A stretch of 64,000 bases of DNA from Peptoniphilus_A sp022767005 (GTDB taxonomy: Bacteria > Bacillota > Clostridia > Tissierellales > Peptoniphilaceae): NCBI RefSeq assembly GCF_050315115.1, contig NZ_JBNPOJ010000007.1:43315-107314 (forward strand), given 5' to 3'. The notes below the pieces were generated by a model that saw only the letters and a program-made list of their open reading frames with translations, made no database searches and was not told the origin of the DNA. Position numbers and translations under genes: made by a program. Below are positions 38,251 through 48,623 of the stretch, one piece after another (position 1 is the first letter of the stretch; every line of letters starts with the position of its first letter).

Positions 38251-41200
38251 CTATCTTTCTTGTGCTTTTTCGTTTTTTTCTTGATTTTTATCTTTTTCTT
38301 CTTCCGATTTGAATTTTGATATTTGTCCCAATATTGATGGTTTCTCTTCCCTTGCGTGAAGATTATCCTCTACATCATAAGTTGATTCAAAGTAATCACT
38401 ATCTTTAAAATCATTGTCATACCTATCTGGTATTCCATCATTGTCAAGATCTTTTGCTAGTGGATCATAGAAGTTTCCATCATCATCTATTTCTAATCCT
38501 AGGGCTTGTTTTAAATCTTCTTCATCTACTGATACCAGATCATCAAAACTTGACATCTTTATGGCTTCAGTCATATCTTTAAGAGCTTGTGAATTAGATA
38601 TATCTTCTTCTACAAAAGATTCTGTTCTAATAGCAATATTATCTACATACTGAGTCCATGTTTTTTCTTCCAAATTTATCTCATATTGAATAGAGTGCTT
38701 ACCATCAGGTGTTTCTGTATAGGCAAGTCCTATATGGCTTAAATCAGGGTATAGTTTGTCAAAGTCTTCATAGCCATTAGATTCTGAAAACTCGTAGTTA
38801 GAATAATCAACTATCGCCCTTTTAAAATCTTCTAATAGTGGTGATTGGTTTTCTAGTTCTTCTACTTCTCCCATATCTAAAAGTTTATTAATCTCAGCTA
38901 GTCTTAGTGTCTTATCCCTTAACTCATCAGCTTTTTCAAATGGTTTAGTTAATTCCACTTTGGCATTTTCTAATGATTCTTTATAGTTTTCAAGGTTTTG
39001 ATTTAATCTTTCAAGTCTTGAAGGCATTTTTTCAATAGCATTATCAAGTCTTGTTATATTCCCATCAGTAGAGTTTGAAAACTCTCCAAAATATTCTGCT
39101 TTTCCTAGAAGTTTAAAGGTATGAGTATTATTCATAAAGTTATATGAAACTTGTAAGTCTAAATTTCTATATTTACCAATAACCTTGCTATCATTTATCT
39201 TTACCTTTTTTATTTCTTCTAATAGCTTTTCTCCAGCTTCTTTCTTATCTAAAATTTTATTTGTCCCAAGACTGATTGAAGTGAATTTGCTATCTCCTTC
39301 TCCTAATTTCTCAACACTTGCAATATCTTCTTTAACTGCTTGTATTTCCATTTCAGTTTTTAAAATACTTTGAGGATAAATTTTATTTACCTTATCTTCA
39401 AGCTTATATTTATTAGACTTATAGTTTGCTTCAAGCATTTTTAGTTTTGTAACTTCGTTATCTAAATCCATCTTTTCTTTAATTAGAGGATTACCAGTCG
39501 CTAAAGCCTTAATTTCTGAATAAGATAGGCTTGCCTCATCAACATCTTCCGCAACCCTTACTGGAGTTTTTGAAGTCATAATTTGAGAAATGAATTTTTG
39601 CTTATTTTCTATTGTCTGCCATAAATAGGCATCAAATGTATTTTCTGTTACATATCTAAAGATATTTACCTTATCATTTTCATTACCTTGACGAACAATT
39701 CTACCACTTCTTTGCTCTAGGTCAGACGGTCTCCATGGGACATCTAAATCATGTAAGGCTATTAGTTTATTTTGTACATTTGTACCTGCTCCCATTTTTT
39801 GAGTAGATCCTAATAAGACTCTTACTTCTCCTCTTCTTACCTTGGAGAACAATTCGTCTTTTTGTTTGTCTGTATCAGCTTCGTGGATAAAGGCTATTTC
39901 TTCTTTTGGTATTCCCATATTTACTAGCTTATTTCTAATATCATCATAGATATTAAATTCTCCATCTCCTTTTGGTGTAGACATATCTGAAAATACTAAT
40001 TGGGTCGATGATTTTTCTTTTGTCTTATCCCAGATCGAAAAGATATTTTTAACGCATACATTTACCTTTGAATTAGGATCATCGGGAAGTAGTGGATTTA
40101 TTAATCTTTGGTCAAGGGCAAGTTTTTTACCATCATTTGTAATCTTTAACATATTATCTTCTGTTGGCTCGACTTGGTTATTTCTAACTGCGTCAGCTCT
40201 TTCTGAAATAGCTTCTAATATTTCTTTTTGTTCCTCAGTAGGTTTTGTTTTAATAACTTCAAAATTTGCTTCTGGCACTGGCAAATTTAACATATCTGAG
40301 GTCTTTATATCTGCTACTTCTTTAAACATGCTCATCAGTTCAGGCAAGTTATAAAACTTTGAAAATCTTGTCTTTTGCCTATATCCAGTGCCTTCTGGAG
40401 ATAATTCAAAGGTGTTTTCTGTTTCTCCAAAAGTAGAAGCCCAGGCGTCAAAATGTTCTAATCCTCTTGCTTTTAAATCGTCATATTGAAGATATCTTTG
40501 CATGGTATAAAGCTCTGTCATTGAATTTGATATTGGTGTACCAGTAGCAAATACAACACCCTTTCCATCTGTCATTTCGTCCATATACCTACATTTCATA
40601 TACATATCCGAAGACTTAAATGCTTCACTTTGACCGATACCCGCAACATTTCTCATCTTTGTATGCAAGAATAGGTTTTTGTAATTATGAGCTTCGTCTA
40701 TAAATAACTTATCTACTCCTAGTTCTTCAAAGGTTATTACATCATCTTTTTTAAAGTCATCATTTAATTTTTCAAGTCTTACCAAGAGTTTCTTCTTTGT
40801 CTTTTCTAGTTGTTTTACTGTGAAATTTTCTCCTCTATTTCTTTTATTCTCGTCAATAAAGGAAACTATATCATCTATTTGGTCTTGTATATGCCTTACC
40901 TGGTATTCCTTGGACATAGGTATTTTTTCAAATTGAGAGTGTCCTATGATGACCGCATCATATTCTCCCGTTGCAATCCTACCAATAAATCTTTTTCTAT
41001 TTTTGGGTTGAAAGTCTTTTTTATCGGCCACCATAATATTTGCTGACGGATATAATTGCATAAACTCTCTACCAATTTGAGTAGTTAGATGGTTAGGAAC
41101 TACAAATAATGACTTACTTGCAAGTCCCAACTTTTTAGATTCCATAGCAGAAGCTACCATTTCAAAAGTTTTTCCTGCTCCTACTACATGGGCAAGTAGT

Positions 41201-44200
41201 GTATTTCCACCATAAAGAGTCCTTGCTATGGCGTTTTTCTGATGTTCTCGTAGTCTGATTTCAGTATTCATTCCATCAAAAGTTAAGTTAGAACCATCAA
41301 ATTCTCTATTTCTAATTGAGTTAAATTTTTCATTATAAATCTTCTCTAGCCTATATCTTCTATCAGGATCATCAAATATCCAATTCTTAAATTCTTCTTT
41401 AATCAGTTCTTGCTTTTGACTTGCAAGCATAGTTTCTTTTTTATTCAATACAGAAGTCTTAGAACCATCATCATTTATTACTTGGTCAAATACCTTCGTA
41501 TCTTTTAGATTAAGGGCATTTTCAATTAGCTTATAGGCATTCACCCTACTTGTACCATAAGTCATGTTAGCAAGGTCATTAGTTGAGTCAACACTTTTAC
41601 CTTCAATATTCCATTCACTTGTATGTGGTGAGAACCTAACATTTATATTCCACCTATCATAACCTGGTGTTTTTAAAAGATTAAAAGTAAAGTCTTCTAT
41701 ATCTTTTTGAGGTATCCAAGTTGCTCCTAACCTTACATTTATATCAGAGGCAGTGAGTTCTTCAGGCATAACTTCTTGTAATTTTTCTCTTTGATATTTG
41801 AGTTTGCCTAACTCGTTTAATAATGTGTCTTTCTTTTCAGAAGGTGCTAAATCTATTACATTTTCAATTTCTCCGATATATGAATTGAGGTAGCCAATTT
41901 TTTCTCTAATATTGCCACTTAAATATTCATCAGCCGATACATATGAAAAATGAAATGGATCGTCATTGTCAAAGTTTTCAAAGGGCATTCTGTTATTTAT
42001 TAGGTCTGTATCCTTAATATCTAAAAATATTTCGCCCTCAAGTTCACCAATTAAAGTATTCCTATCTTTACTTGTGATAGATTCCATATATTCAAAATCT
42101 ACATATCCCTTTTGTGAAACTGATAAGACTAAGGCTTCAAGGGAAGTATCTACATGGTCTACTACTTTTGCCTTTGTGATTGTTCTTTTTGAAAATATAT
42201 CACTCTTAGCTTTGAAATTATCCTCATCATCAAGTATTTCTATTGATGAAACCAGTGGAAAGTTTGAGTCTTCCTTTAAGGCTCTAGTATTTGATAAGGA
42301 GTTAATAAAGCCATGTTTCTTTGAAAAGTTATCATAGACTTCATTTAACTTTGCTTGTGATTCTTTTATTTCTTCATCAGAAAAATCGTCCTTTTGTTTT
42401 TCTATTACATCTTTTAAAGCATTCATTACATCAAGATAATCTTTTATCTTTTCTTTATTTTTATCTGATATATTCTGCTTGATTAAGACTGAGTTTTCTC
42501 TTAGGTAGACTTCTTCGTCAATAATAGTGTAAGAAAAATTCTTAACATCGTCTGTTGCTGGAAGACTTAATTCTTCATCTTCCAAGAGTTCGACCTCTTC
42601 ATATTTTGAATTTGAAGATATTTCCTTACTTGCAAGATCCATTAAATCCTTTAGATTTTCATCTTCTTTTGCATCACAAGTGATGGTATTACCAAATCTA
42701 CCAGATACTTCTTTCATATCCCCTAATACCATTTGAGGATTATCTACAAAGTATTTATTATAAGTCAAACCCTTTTTATCAGTTGATAGGTGTATCCAAT
42801 CATCATCTCTTTCTATAACTGAATCTCTCTTCTTTAAGAAAATAATATCTGAAGTAACCTCTGTACCAGCAAGTCCTTTAAATGTTGTATTAGGAAGCCT
42901 CATAGCTCCTAAAAACTCACATCTTGCATTAATATATTTTCTAACAGATTCATCTTTTTTATCCATAGTTCCAGATGATGTTATGAAGGCGATAATTCCT
43001 CCATTCCTAACCTTATCTATTGACTTTGCAAAAAAATAATCGTGAATCAGAAAGTTATTTCTGTTATATTCACGATCGTTAACTTTAAAATCTCCAAAGG
43101 GAACATTTCCTATTACCAAGTCAAAGAAATTATTTGAGAAGTTTGTTTCTTCAAAGCCTTTAATTTGAATGTTAGCTTCAGGATAAAGTTCTCTTGCTAT
43201 TCTTCCGCTTAGGCTATCTTTTTCTACTCCATAGACTTTAGACGCTTTCATTTCATTTGACATATTACCAATGAAGTTACCAACCCCTGCAGACGGTTCA
43301 AGGATATTCCCAGTCTTAAAACCCATATCTGTTAGAGTCTTATATATTCCATCCATTACCTCTCTAGGTGTATAAAATGATGTTAGAGTGGACTCTTTAG
43401 CATTCAAATACTCTTCATTCGTTAAATTTTCTTTTAAAATATTTCTTGCTTCAAGCCATTGACCTCCTTTTTCTTCATCAAAGACATCAGCAAGACCACC
43501 CCAACCCAAATAATCAGCCAGATATGCTTGTTCATACTCTCTTGGACTCCTATTTTCATTTTCAAGTCTTTTTAGCATTTTAATAGCTTTTATATTTTTA
43601 TCTAGCTTTTCTGATGGTGTAAGGTATTCTGAGTAGATATGATTTTTTAAGTCATAATTTCTAGCAAAACTTAGTCTTTCCTTATTAGGTTCATAGCCTA
43701 GATTCTTTAAATCTTCTTTTCCCCTCAATAAGTTTTCGGCTGCTTCCCTAGGGACATTGTATCTATCCATCATTTGGTCAATTTCAGGATTATGGTTATC
43801 AATAAAGCTTTCTTGTTCTACTTGTCTTTCAATTTGTTTTTCATGCTCAGATAACTTATATATCTCATAATTTCCACTATCTAAAAGGTCATCAATCTTT
43901 CTACTTTCTTCAAACGTTTCTCCCTTATATAAGGGGATTTCTTCTCCATTAACTTCCACCTTAGTTCCTGTTTCAATTAAGTTAATTCCATCAAAGGTAT
44001 TCTCATCTTCTAAAATAAATTCTTTTCCAACTTTTACTGCTAGTTTTTCTGATGTTTGACTTAGATTTTCAAAGATTTCTTCAAGGTATGAATCATTTCT
44101 ATATGGAATTACTTCCGAACCCCTAATCATACCTCCCATATATTCCATATTATCTCTAATGGTTACAGTTTTAAGTCCTCCACTTAGTTCATCAAAATCT

Positions 44201-45894
44201 GTAATTGTAAAGTCCTTATCTTTATATCTAACCTGATCCCCTATCTTAAATTTAGGCTCTAGCTTTTCCTTAACTTCTTCTTGTAAAGAGTTTTCCTCAC
44301 TTAGTGCAACTTGTTCTTCTAAATATGAAAATTCACGCTCATTTACTTCTTCACCATCACCAAGGTCAATCCTATAATGCTCGACAACTTCACCATCTAC
44401 ATAGTGGTCAAAATAGAATTTGAAATACCCGATATAATCATCAGTCATTTCTCCAAATTCATTTTCTCCAAGAGTTTGATTATGGTCTTTAACATCAATA
44501 TCCTTTTGTCTTAGGATATTGATTAAGTCTTTAGTTACTATCTGCCCACTATAATCAGGAACTAATTCGTGGTTTTCATTAAATTCTACAATCCAATAAT
44601 CTTTTCTATTTTCATTGTTTTTGTCATCAAAAAAAGAAGCTTCATCAGCTTCCTTTTCTTTACTTATTTCATTTTCTAAGCTTCCACGTATTCCTTGATT
44701 GCCATTCTCTTCACTGTTGCCATCAAGTTGTTCATCTGTCCTTGGTATTCCTCTGGATTCTCTCTTTTCATCTTCTCTGTCAATCCTTGTGCTTTCATCA
44801 TCTTGACTTTCTCTCTCTTGATAAAGTCCACTGCCTGATTCTGAATTCCCTTCAGATGGTTCAAAAGTGTTTTCTCCTCGTACATTTTCTGAAGTTTCTT
44901 CCAGTTCTCCATGTCCTCGCTCCCTACTAGGTAAGACAGTCTTAGAACTGCGTATGTCGGATTCGGATATCTCTCCATAAATTCCAGATCCTTCTCCATC
45001 ATATCCAAGGTTTTCTCTTCGATCTTCATCGCTATTTCCTCTGTCGCTTCCATCTGTGAAAACTCGTCCATCTCTACTTCTTGACCTATCATCTCGTCTA
45101 TATAAATCATTTTGACCTCCTCTATCTTCATTTGTATTTTCTATATCTCTATTATAGTCGGCATCGGCCCTTTCTGTCAGCAGCCTAGCTCGATCCATTT
45201 CCTTAGATTTTTCTATTGTGCTATCTATAATATCTTCGCTAACCCTTGATATTACAAGACCTATCTGTTCTAAAGAAATTGTATTAATTCTCAAAAAATT
45301 ATTTTTTAAATTTTCCATATCCATAGGATAGACTGTATTAAACCTATTAGCAACCGCATAGGATATTGAGTCCCTCATAAACTTTTCAAAACTCAGTCTA
45401 TCCTCTATATCTATCCTTAAATCAGCAAGAGCCAAATTAATATATTCATCTCCATAAATTCGACTAAGAGAAAATATATTTTCATTGAGTGAATCACTAG
45501 CTTCAAATGAAGAATCTCTTACAATTTCTTTTAAAGCCTCGTTATGATTTTCGTGGTCAAACTGCCATAAGCTAACCTCATTAATATTCCTATCCATTGA
45601 TGTGGTCTGACTAATATCAAAGATATATGAAACTCTTTGACTTACATCACTTCCAACTAAAATTGGAATACCCTTTTGACCTCTCATAACAACTCGACCA
45701 AAATATTTCTTCCACATATCAAAGGTTGCACAAGCTCTAGCTTCAGGTTCTTTGTTGTATATACTTAGTTGGCTTGAAAAATCATATTTTTGATTGTTAC
45801 CTATAACTTTTAAGAGTTTTAAATATTCTTTTTCATCTTGCAAAACTTCATACTTTATTGCTTCTTGTATATTCTTAAAATCATTTACTTGCAT
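38251..45894 (-). CDS. Giant ICE protein: ArdC/LtrC-like N-terminus, methylase-like domain, SNF2-like helicase
   Basis: A 2547-residue protein typical of Tn1549/CTn elements. Residues about 40-80 resemble the ArdC/LtrC ssDNA-binding domain (DFSSQLSIYNKEPEARA, WKKYFGRVVMRGQKG). Residues 230-450 are low-complexity and acidic. An adenine-methylase-like fold follows: EPSAGVGNFIG near 860, and GNVPFGDF near 930 in place of NPPY, so methylation is doubtful. The helicase has VGAGKTFE near 1570, FIDEAHNYKN near 1730 and EQRSGRIVRQGN near 2070. The tail (SILGQISKFK plus 18 charged residues) matches the next gene's tail. It may unwind or protect the transferred DNA. Confidence 0.85.
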   Translation of the reverse strand: MQVNDFKNIQEAIKYEVLQDEKEYLKLLKVIGNNQKYDFSSQLSIYNKEPEARACATFDMWKKYFGRVVMRGQKGIPILVGSDVSQRVSYIFDISQTTSMDRNINEVSLWQFDHENHNEALKEIVRDSSFEASDSLNENIFSLSRIYGDEYINLALADLRIDIEDRLSFEKFMRDSISYAVANRFNTVYPMDMENLKNNFLRINTISLEQIGLVISRVSEDIIDSTIEKSKEMDRARLLTERADADYNRDIENTNEDRGGQNDLYRRDDRSRSRDGRVFTDGSDRGNSDEDRRENLGYDGEGSGIYGEISESDIRSSKTVLPSRERGHGELEETSENVRGENTFEPSEGNSESGSGLYQERESQDDESTRIDREDEKRESRGIPRTDEQLDGNSEENGNQGIRGSLENEISKEKEADEASFFDDKNNENRKDYWIVEFNENHELVPDYSGQIVTKDLINILRQKDIDVKDHNQTLGENEFGEMTDDYIGYFKFYFDHYVDGEVVEHYRIDLGDGEEVNEREFSYLEEQVALSEENSLQEEVKEKLEPKFKIGDQVRYKDKDFTITDFDELSGGLKTVTIRDNMEYMGGMIRGSEVIPYRNDSYLEEIFENLSQTSEKLAVKVGKEFILEDENTFDGINLIETGTKVEVNGEEIPLYKGETFEESRKIDDLLDSGNYEIYKLSEHEKQIERQVEQESFIDNHNPEIDQMMDRYNVPREAAENLLRGKEDLKNLGYEPNKERLSFARNYDLKNHIYSEYLTPSEKLDKNIKAIKMLKRLENENRSPREYEQAYLADYLGWGGLADVFDEEKGGQWLEARNILKENLTNEEYLNAKESTLTSFYTPREVMDGIYKTLTDMGFKTGNILEPSAGVGNFIGNMSNEMKASKVYGVEKDSLSGRIARELYPEANIQIKGFEETNFSNNFFDLVIGNVPFGDFKVNDREYNRNNFLIHDYFFAKSIDKVRNGGIIAFITSSGTMDKKDESVRKYINARCEFLGAMRLPNTTFKGLAGTEVTSDIIFLKKRDSVIERDDDWIHLSTDKKGLTYNKYFVDNPQMVLGDMKEVSGRFGNTITCDAKEDENLKDLMDLASKEISSNSKYEEVELLEDEELSLPATDDVKNFSYTIIDEEVYLRENSVLIKQNISDKNKEKIKDYLDVMNALKDVIEKQKDDFSDEEIKESQAKLNEVYDNFSKKHGFINSLSNTRALKEDSNFPLVSSIEILDDEDNFKAKSDIFSKRTITKAKVVDHVDTSLEALVLSVSQKGYVDFEYMESITSKDRNTLIGELEGEIFLDIKDTDLINNRMPFENFDNDDPFHFSYVSADEYLSGNIREKIGYLNSYIGEIENVIDLAPSEKKDTLLNELGKLKYQREKLQEVMPEELTASDINVRLGATWIPQKDIEDFTFNLLKTPGYDRWNINVRFSPHTSEWNIEGKSVDSTNDLANMTYGTSRVNAYKLIENALNLKDTKVFDQVINDDGSKTSVLNKKETMLASQKQELIKEEFKNWIFDDPDRRYRLEKIYNEKFNSIRNREFDGSNLTFDGMNTEIRLREHQKNAIARTLYGGNTLLAHVVGAGKTFEMVASAMESKKLGLASKSLFVVPNHLTTQIGREFMQLYPSANIMVADKKDFQPKNRKRFIGRIATGEYDAVIIGHSQFEKIPMSKEYQVRHIQDQIDDIVSFIDENKRNRGENFTVKQLEKTKKKLLVRLEKLNDDFKKDDVITFEELGVDKLFIDEAHNYKNLFLHTKMRNVAGIGQSEAFKSSDMYMKCRYMDEMTDGKGVVFATGTPISNSMTELYTMQRYLQYDDLKARGLEHFDAWASTFGETENTFELSPEGTGYRQKTRFSKFYNLPELMSMFKEVADIKTSDMLNLPVPEANFEVIKTKPTEEQKEILEAISERADAVRNNQVEPTEDNMLKITNDGKKLALDQRLINPLLPDDPNSKVNVCVKNIFSIWDKTKEKSSTQLVFSDMSTPKGDGEFNIYDDIRNKLVNMGIPKEEIAFIHEADTDKQKDELFSKVRRGEVRVLLGSTQKMGAGTNVQNKLIALHDLDVPWRPSDLEQRSGRIVRQGNENDKVNIFRYVTENTFDAYLWQTIENKQKFISQIMTSKTPVRVAEDVDEASLSYSEIKALATGNPLIKEKMDLDNEVTKLKMLEANYKSNKYKLEDKVNKIYPQSILKTEMEIQAVKEDIASVEKLGEGDSKFTSISLGTNKILDKKEAGEKLLEEIKKVKINDSKVIGKYRNLDLQVSYNFMNNTHTFKLLGKAEYFGEFSNSTDGNITRLDNAIEKMPSRLERLNQNLENYKESLENAKVELTKPFEKADELRDKTLRLAEINKLLDMGEVEELENQSPLLEDFKRAIVDYSNYEFSESNGYEDFDKLYPDLSHIGLAYTETPDGKHSIQYEINLEEKTWTQYVDNIAIRTESFVEEDISNSQALKDMTEAIKMSSFDDLVSVDEEDLKQALGLEIDDDGNFYDPLAKDLDNDGIPDRYDNDFKDSDYFESTYDVEDNLHAREEKPSILGQISKFKSEEEKDKNQEKNEKAQER
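43028..43076 (-). terminator. Intragenic intrinsic-terminator-like hairpin inside the helicase gene
   Basis: On the minus strand ATCGTGAAT pairs with ATTCACGAT (9 of 9), with an inner CAGAAA/TTTCTG stem and a four-base loop, followed by TATTTTTTT. It lies 2.8 kb inside an open frame in the coding direction. Confidence 0.75.
44629..44652 (-). terminator. Second intragenic terminator-like hairpin in the helicase gene
   Basis: GAAGCT-GATGA-AGCTTC on the minus strand, followed by seven T (44629-44635). It lies 1.25 kb into the coding sequence. Confidence 0.6.
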
Positions 45895-46846
45895 TTCCTA
45901 CCTCCATTCTATGAATTTCTTTTATAATAGCCATTAAAATATCAACCACAATAGAATTGCCTGCCTGCTTATATAGTTTGCTTGAAGTGCAATTTTTTCT
46001 TCTTGGATGTACTTCCTCTAATTTATCTATATCACTATCATCAAAACCCATGAGTCTTAAACATTCTCTTTCTGTTAAATACCTATATTTACCATTTCCA
46101 ATATCTATTATTCCAGAATTAGGAACTCTCATTTGTTTTGTAGAAATAGTATAAGAAAAAGCTTTAATCACTTTTAATCGCCCTCTAAAACTGTTATCTA
46201 TGCCTTTATTTAAAAATTTCAGCATATAAGGTTGGGTCATTGTATAAAGTTCACTTACATCCTTTTCTAAAAATTCACTTAGTGGTCTAGTTTCTTTCCT
46301 CTCCAATTTATTAAAAGAAAAGTTGTTTTTTCCAAGACATGAAACAACAAATATCCTTTCCCTTTTTTGAGGTATGCCAAAGTCCATTGCATTTAAGATT
46401 TTATACTTGCTTTCATATCCAAAGTCTTCTAGTTCTTTTAGATAAATAAAAAAGGAGTCCCTCATATTTCTATCAAGGACTCCCTTTACATTTTCCCAAA
46501 TTATCCATTTAGGTTTATCTTTCATTTCTTTTATTATTCTAATTGTTTCAAATAGTAAGCTTGATCTAGTTCCTGAATTCTTTACTCCTCCTTGCTTTTT
46601 TCCTATTCTTGAAAAGTCTTGGCAAGGACTTCCATGCATGATTAAATCTATCTTTTCATTAGGAGCTTTATATCCTACTACTGATTTTGGCTTATAATTC
46701 TCTCCATAAAGTGTATTATATGATTTAACACAAGCCTTATCTATTTCTACATAATCAACTACTTCATAAGGTATCTTCAAATTAATAAAAGCCTTTCTAA
46801 TAGCACCTATGCCACCGAAAAACTCCAATATTTTCACCTTATTCAT
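45881..46846 (-). CDS. C5-cytosine DNA methyltransferase
   Basis: A 321-residue Dcm-type enzyme. Motif I is EFFGGIGAIRKAF, the catalytic Pro-Cys-Gln is in HGSPCQDFS, ENV is in IIWENVKGVL, motif VIII is QKRERIFVVS, and motif X is AGNSIVVDIL. It overlaps the helicase gene by 14 bases and topB by 8, so it is part of the transfer operon, with no nuclease beside it. It is probably an orphan, self-protecting methylase that shields the ICE from host restriction. A hairpin with a T run lies inside it. Confidence 0.92.
   Translation of the reverse strand: MNKVKILEFFGGIGAIRKAFINLKIPYEVVDYVEIDKACVKSYNTLYGENYKPKSVVGYKAPNEKIDLIMHGSPCQDFSRIGKKQGGVKNSGTRSSLLFETIRIIKEMKDKPKWIIWENVKGVLDRNMRDSFFIYLKELEDFGYESKYKILNAMDFGIPQKRERIFVVSCLGKNNFSFNKLERKETRPLSEFLEKDVSELYTMTQPYMLKFLNKGIDNSFRGRLKVIKAFSYTISTKQMRVPNSGIIDIGNGKYRYLTERECLRLMGFDDSDIDKLEEVHPRRKNCTSSKLYKQAGNSIVVDILMAIIKEIHRMEVGNASK
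46444..46483 (-). terminator. Intragenic terminator-like hairpin in the C5 methyltransferase gene
   Basis: GGAGTCC and GGACTCC form a perfect 7-base stem with a 16-base loop, then TTTTTTATTT on the minus strand. It is inside the coding sequence, after the ENV motif. Confidence 0.7.
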
Positions 46847-48560
46847 TTAGATTATTCTTGTACCTATCTACAAGCTCCCTTATACTATCTTCTATTTCTC
46901 TTAAAAAGTCTTCTTTATCTACTTTTCCAGAGCTAATCTTTGCAAGTTTCATTTCCCATTCAGATGTTGTTTCTGCCGACTTAAACTTATCCTCTACAAT
47001 CGATACAAGCCTATTGCCTTTTTCTGTTACAAGTAAATTTTTCTTATCTCTTATTATAAGATCCTTATGGATAAGATTTTCAATAATTCCTGCTCTTGTT
47101 GCTGGCGTTCCTAAGCCTTTTCTCTCTACTTCTATTTCTTTATCCAAAGACTCTACTCCTGCATTCTCCATAGCCTTTAAAAGCGTATTTTCATTATAAT
47201 GACTTGGAGCTTTTGTAAATTTCTCTGATATCTTTTTAGAAGTTAGCTTAATTTTATCTCCAGTCTTTATATCTGGTAATTCATTTTCTTGTTTTTCTTT
47301 TCCATAGCTCTTTAGATACTTTGTATAACCTTCATCGATTACTGTCTTGCCACTTGCATTGAAGTTAAATTTATCATATTCATATCTGATTTTTCTACTA
47401 GATTCCTTTAAGTTATCCGAACATGAAGCAAGTAATTTATCCTTAATTAGATTATAGATTTTGCTTTCTTTATCAGATATATCTTTAGCTTTTCCAATAC
47501 CTGATATAGTAGGAATAATTGCATAGTGGTCTGTAACTTTAGATGAATTAAAAATAGACTTGAAGTTTGACTCATTTATCTTAAAATCTTCTTCAAGTCC
47601 TTCTAATAATTCTTTCATAGTATTAACCATATCATCGGTTAAATACCTGCTATCTGTTCTTGGATATGTGATTAGCTTTTTTTCATACAAAGCTTGTGCC
47701 AGCTTTAAAGTATCATTTGCTGAATATCCAAAATATTTATTTGCTTCTCTTTGTAAGGTAGTGAGATCATAAGGCTTATCTGGTTTTGTGCTTATTTCTT
47801 TATCTTCTACCTCTGTAATAACTATTTCATCTTCTAGCAGATTTAATAGTTGTTCTGCCACTTCAATTTTATCAATCCTATCTGATACAAGTTTTAATTC
47901 TCCATAAGATAGATCAACTGTATAATATTTTTGCTTCTTAAATAGGTTTATTTCACTATCCCTTTTAGCTATTAAATATAGAGTTGGTGTTTGTACTCTA
48001 CCAACAGAATATGTTTCCTTATAAATGCAAGAATAAAGCCTACTTAAATTCATTCCCACCAGCCAATCCGCAATTGCTCTTGCACTTGCTGATCTATATA
48101 AGTCTTCAAAGTTTTCTCCATTTTTAAGATTTCTAAAGCCATCTTCAATAGCTTTGTTTTCCATTGAAGATATCCAAAGTCTTTGAATCTTCTTCTTACA
48201 TTTAGCTTGATTATATACAAGCCTAAAAATAAGTTCTCCCTCTCGTCCAGCATCACAAGCATTTATAACTGTGTCGATGTTCTTATCGTTTAAAAGTTCC
48301 TTTAAAACTCCATATTGTTTCTTAGTGCTTTTAGATACTTCATAAATATATTCTTCTGGGATTATAGGAAGAGTGTCTATTGTCCATTTCTTCCATTTTT
48401 CATCATGTCTTTCTGGACTTGCCATTTGAATTAAATGACCTACACACCAAGAAACAATGTATCCATTCCCCTCATAATATCCGTCTTTTCTTGTTCTTGC
48501 TCCAATTACTTTTGCAATTGTAACTGCTACACTTGGCTTTTCTACTATTACTAACTTCAT
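46839..48560 (-). CDS. topB: DNA topoisomerase III, ICE type
   Basis: A 573-residue type IA topoisomerase. The start at 48560 (MKLVIVEKPS) is chosen because GGAGG lies 5 bases upstream. The Toprim domain has VEKPS and CDAGREGELIF; SVGRVQTPTLYL follows, and the catalytic tyrosine is in LITYPRTDSRYL. No C-terminal zinc fingers are present, as is usual for the ICE copies. It relaxes or decatenates DNA during transfer. The start is preceded by a terminator-like hairpin. Confidence 0.92.
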   Translation of the reverse strand: MKLVIVEKPSVAVTIAKVIGARTRKDGYYEGNGYIVSWCVGHLIQMASPERHDEKWKKWTIDTLPIIPEEYIYEVSKSTKKQYGVLKELLNDKNIDTVINACDAGREGELIFRLVYNQAKCKKKIQRLWISSMENKAIEDGFRNLKNGENFEDLYRSASARAIADWLVGMNLSRLYSCIYKETYSVGRVQTPTLYLIAKRDSEINLFKKQKYYTVDLSYGELKLVSDRIDKIEVAEQLLNLLEDEIVITEVEDKEISTKPDKPYDLTTLQREANKYFGYSANDTLKLAQALYEKKLITYPRTDSRYLTDDMVNTMKELLEGLEEDFKINESNFKSIFNSSKVTDHYAIIPTISGIGKAKDISDKESKIYNLIKDKLLASCSDNLKESSRKIRYEYDKFNFNASGKTVIDEGYTKYLKSYGKEKQENELPDIKTGDKIKLTSKKISEKFTKAPSHYNENTLLKAMENAGVESLDKEIEVERKGLGTPATRAGIIENLIHKDLIIRDKKNLLVTEKGNRLVSIVEDKFKSAETTSEWEMKLAKISSGKVDKEDFLREIEDSIRELVDRYKNNLNE

Positions 48561-48576
48561 TAATACCTCCATAAAT

Positions 48577-48607
48577 AAAAAAAGAGCGAAAGATTTCTCT
48601 CTCGCTC
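48577..48607 (-). terminator. Terminator immediately upstream of topB
   Basis: A ten-base stem (48584-48593 with 48598-48607, one wobble) with a GAAA loop, followed by T7 on the minus strand. It ends about 17 bases before the topB ATG, between DUF4366 and topB. Confidence 0.85.
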
Positions 48608-48623
48608 AAGCTTTTAAAAATTA

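Noticed and set aside
44676..45131. 151-residue minus-strand ORF inside the helicase gene
   Set aside because: It lies in another frame of the low-complexity acidic region of the helicase gene, with no ribosome site and no recognisable domain.
38251..45894. An active N6-adenine methyltransferase domain in the giant protein
   Set aside because: The catalytic NPPY/F position reads GNVPFG. The fold seems retained but activity cannot be supported.
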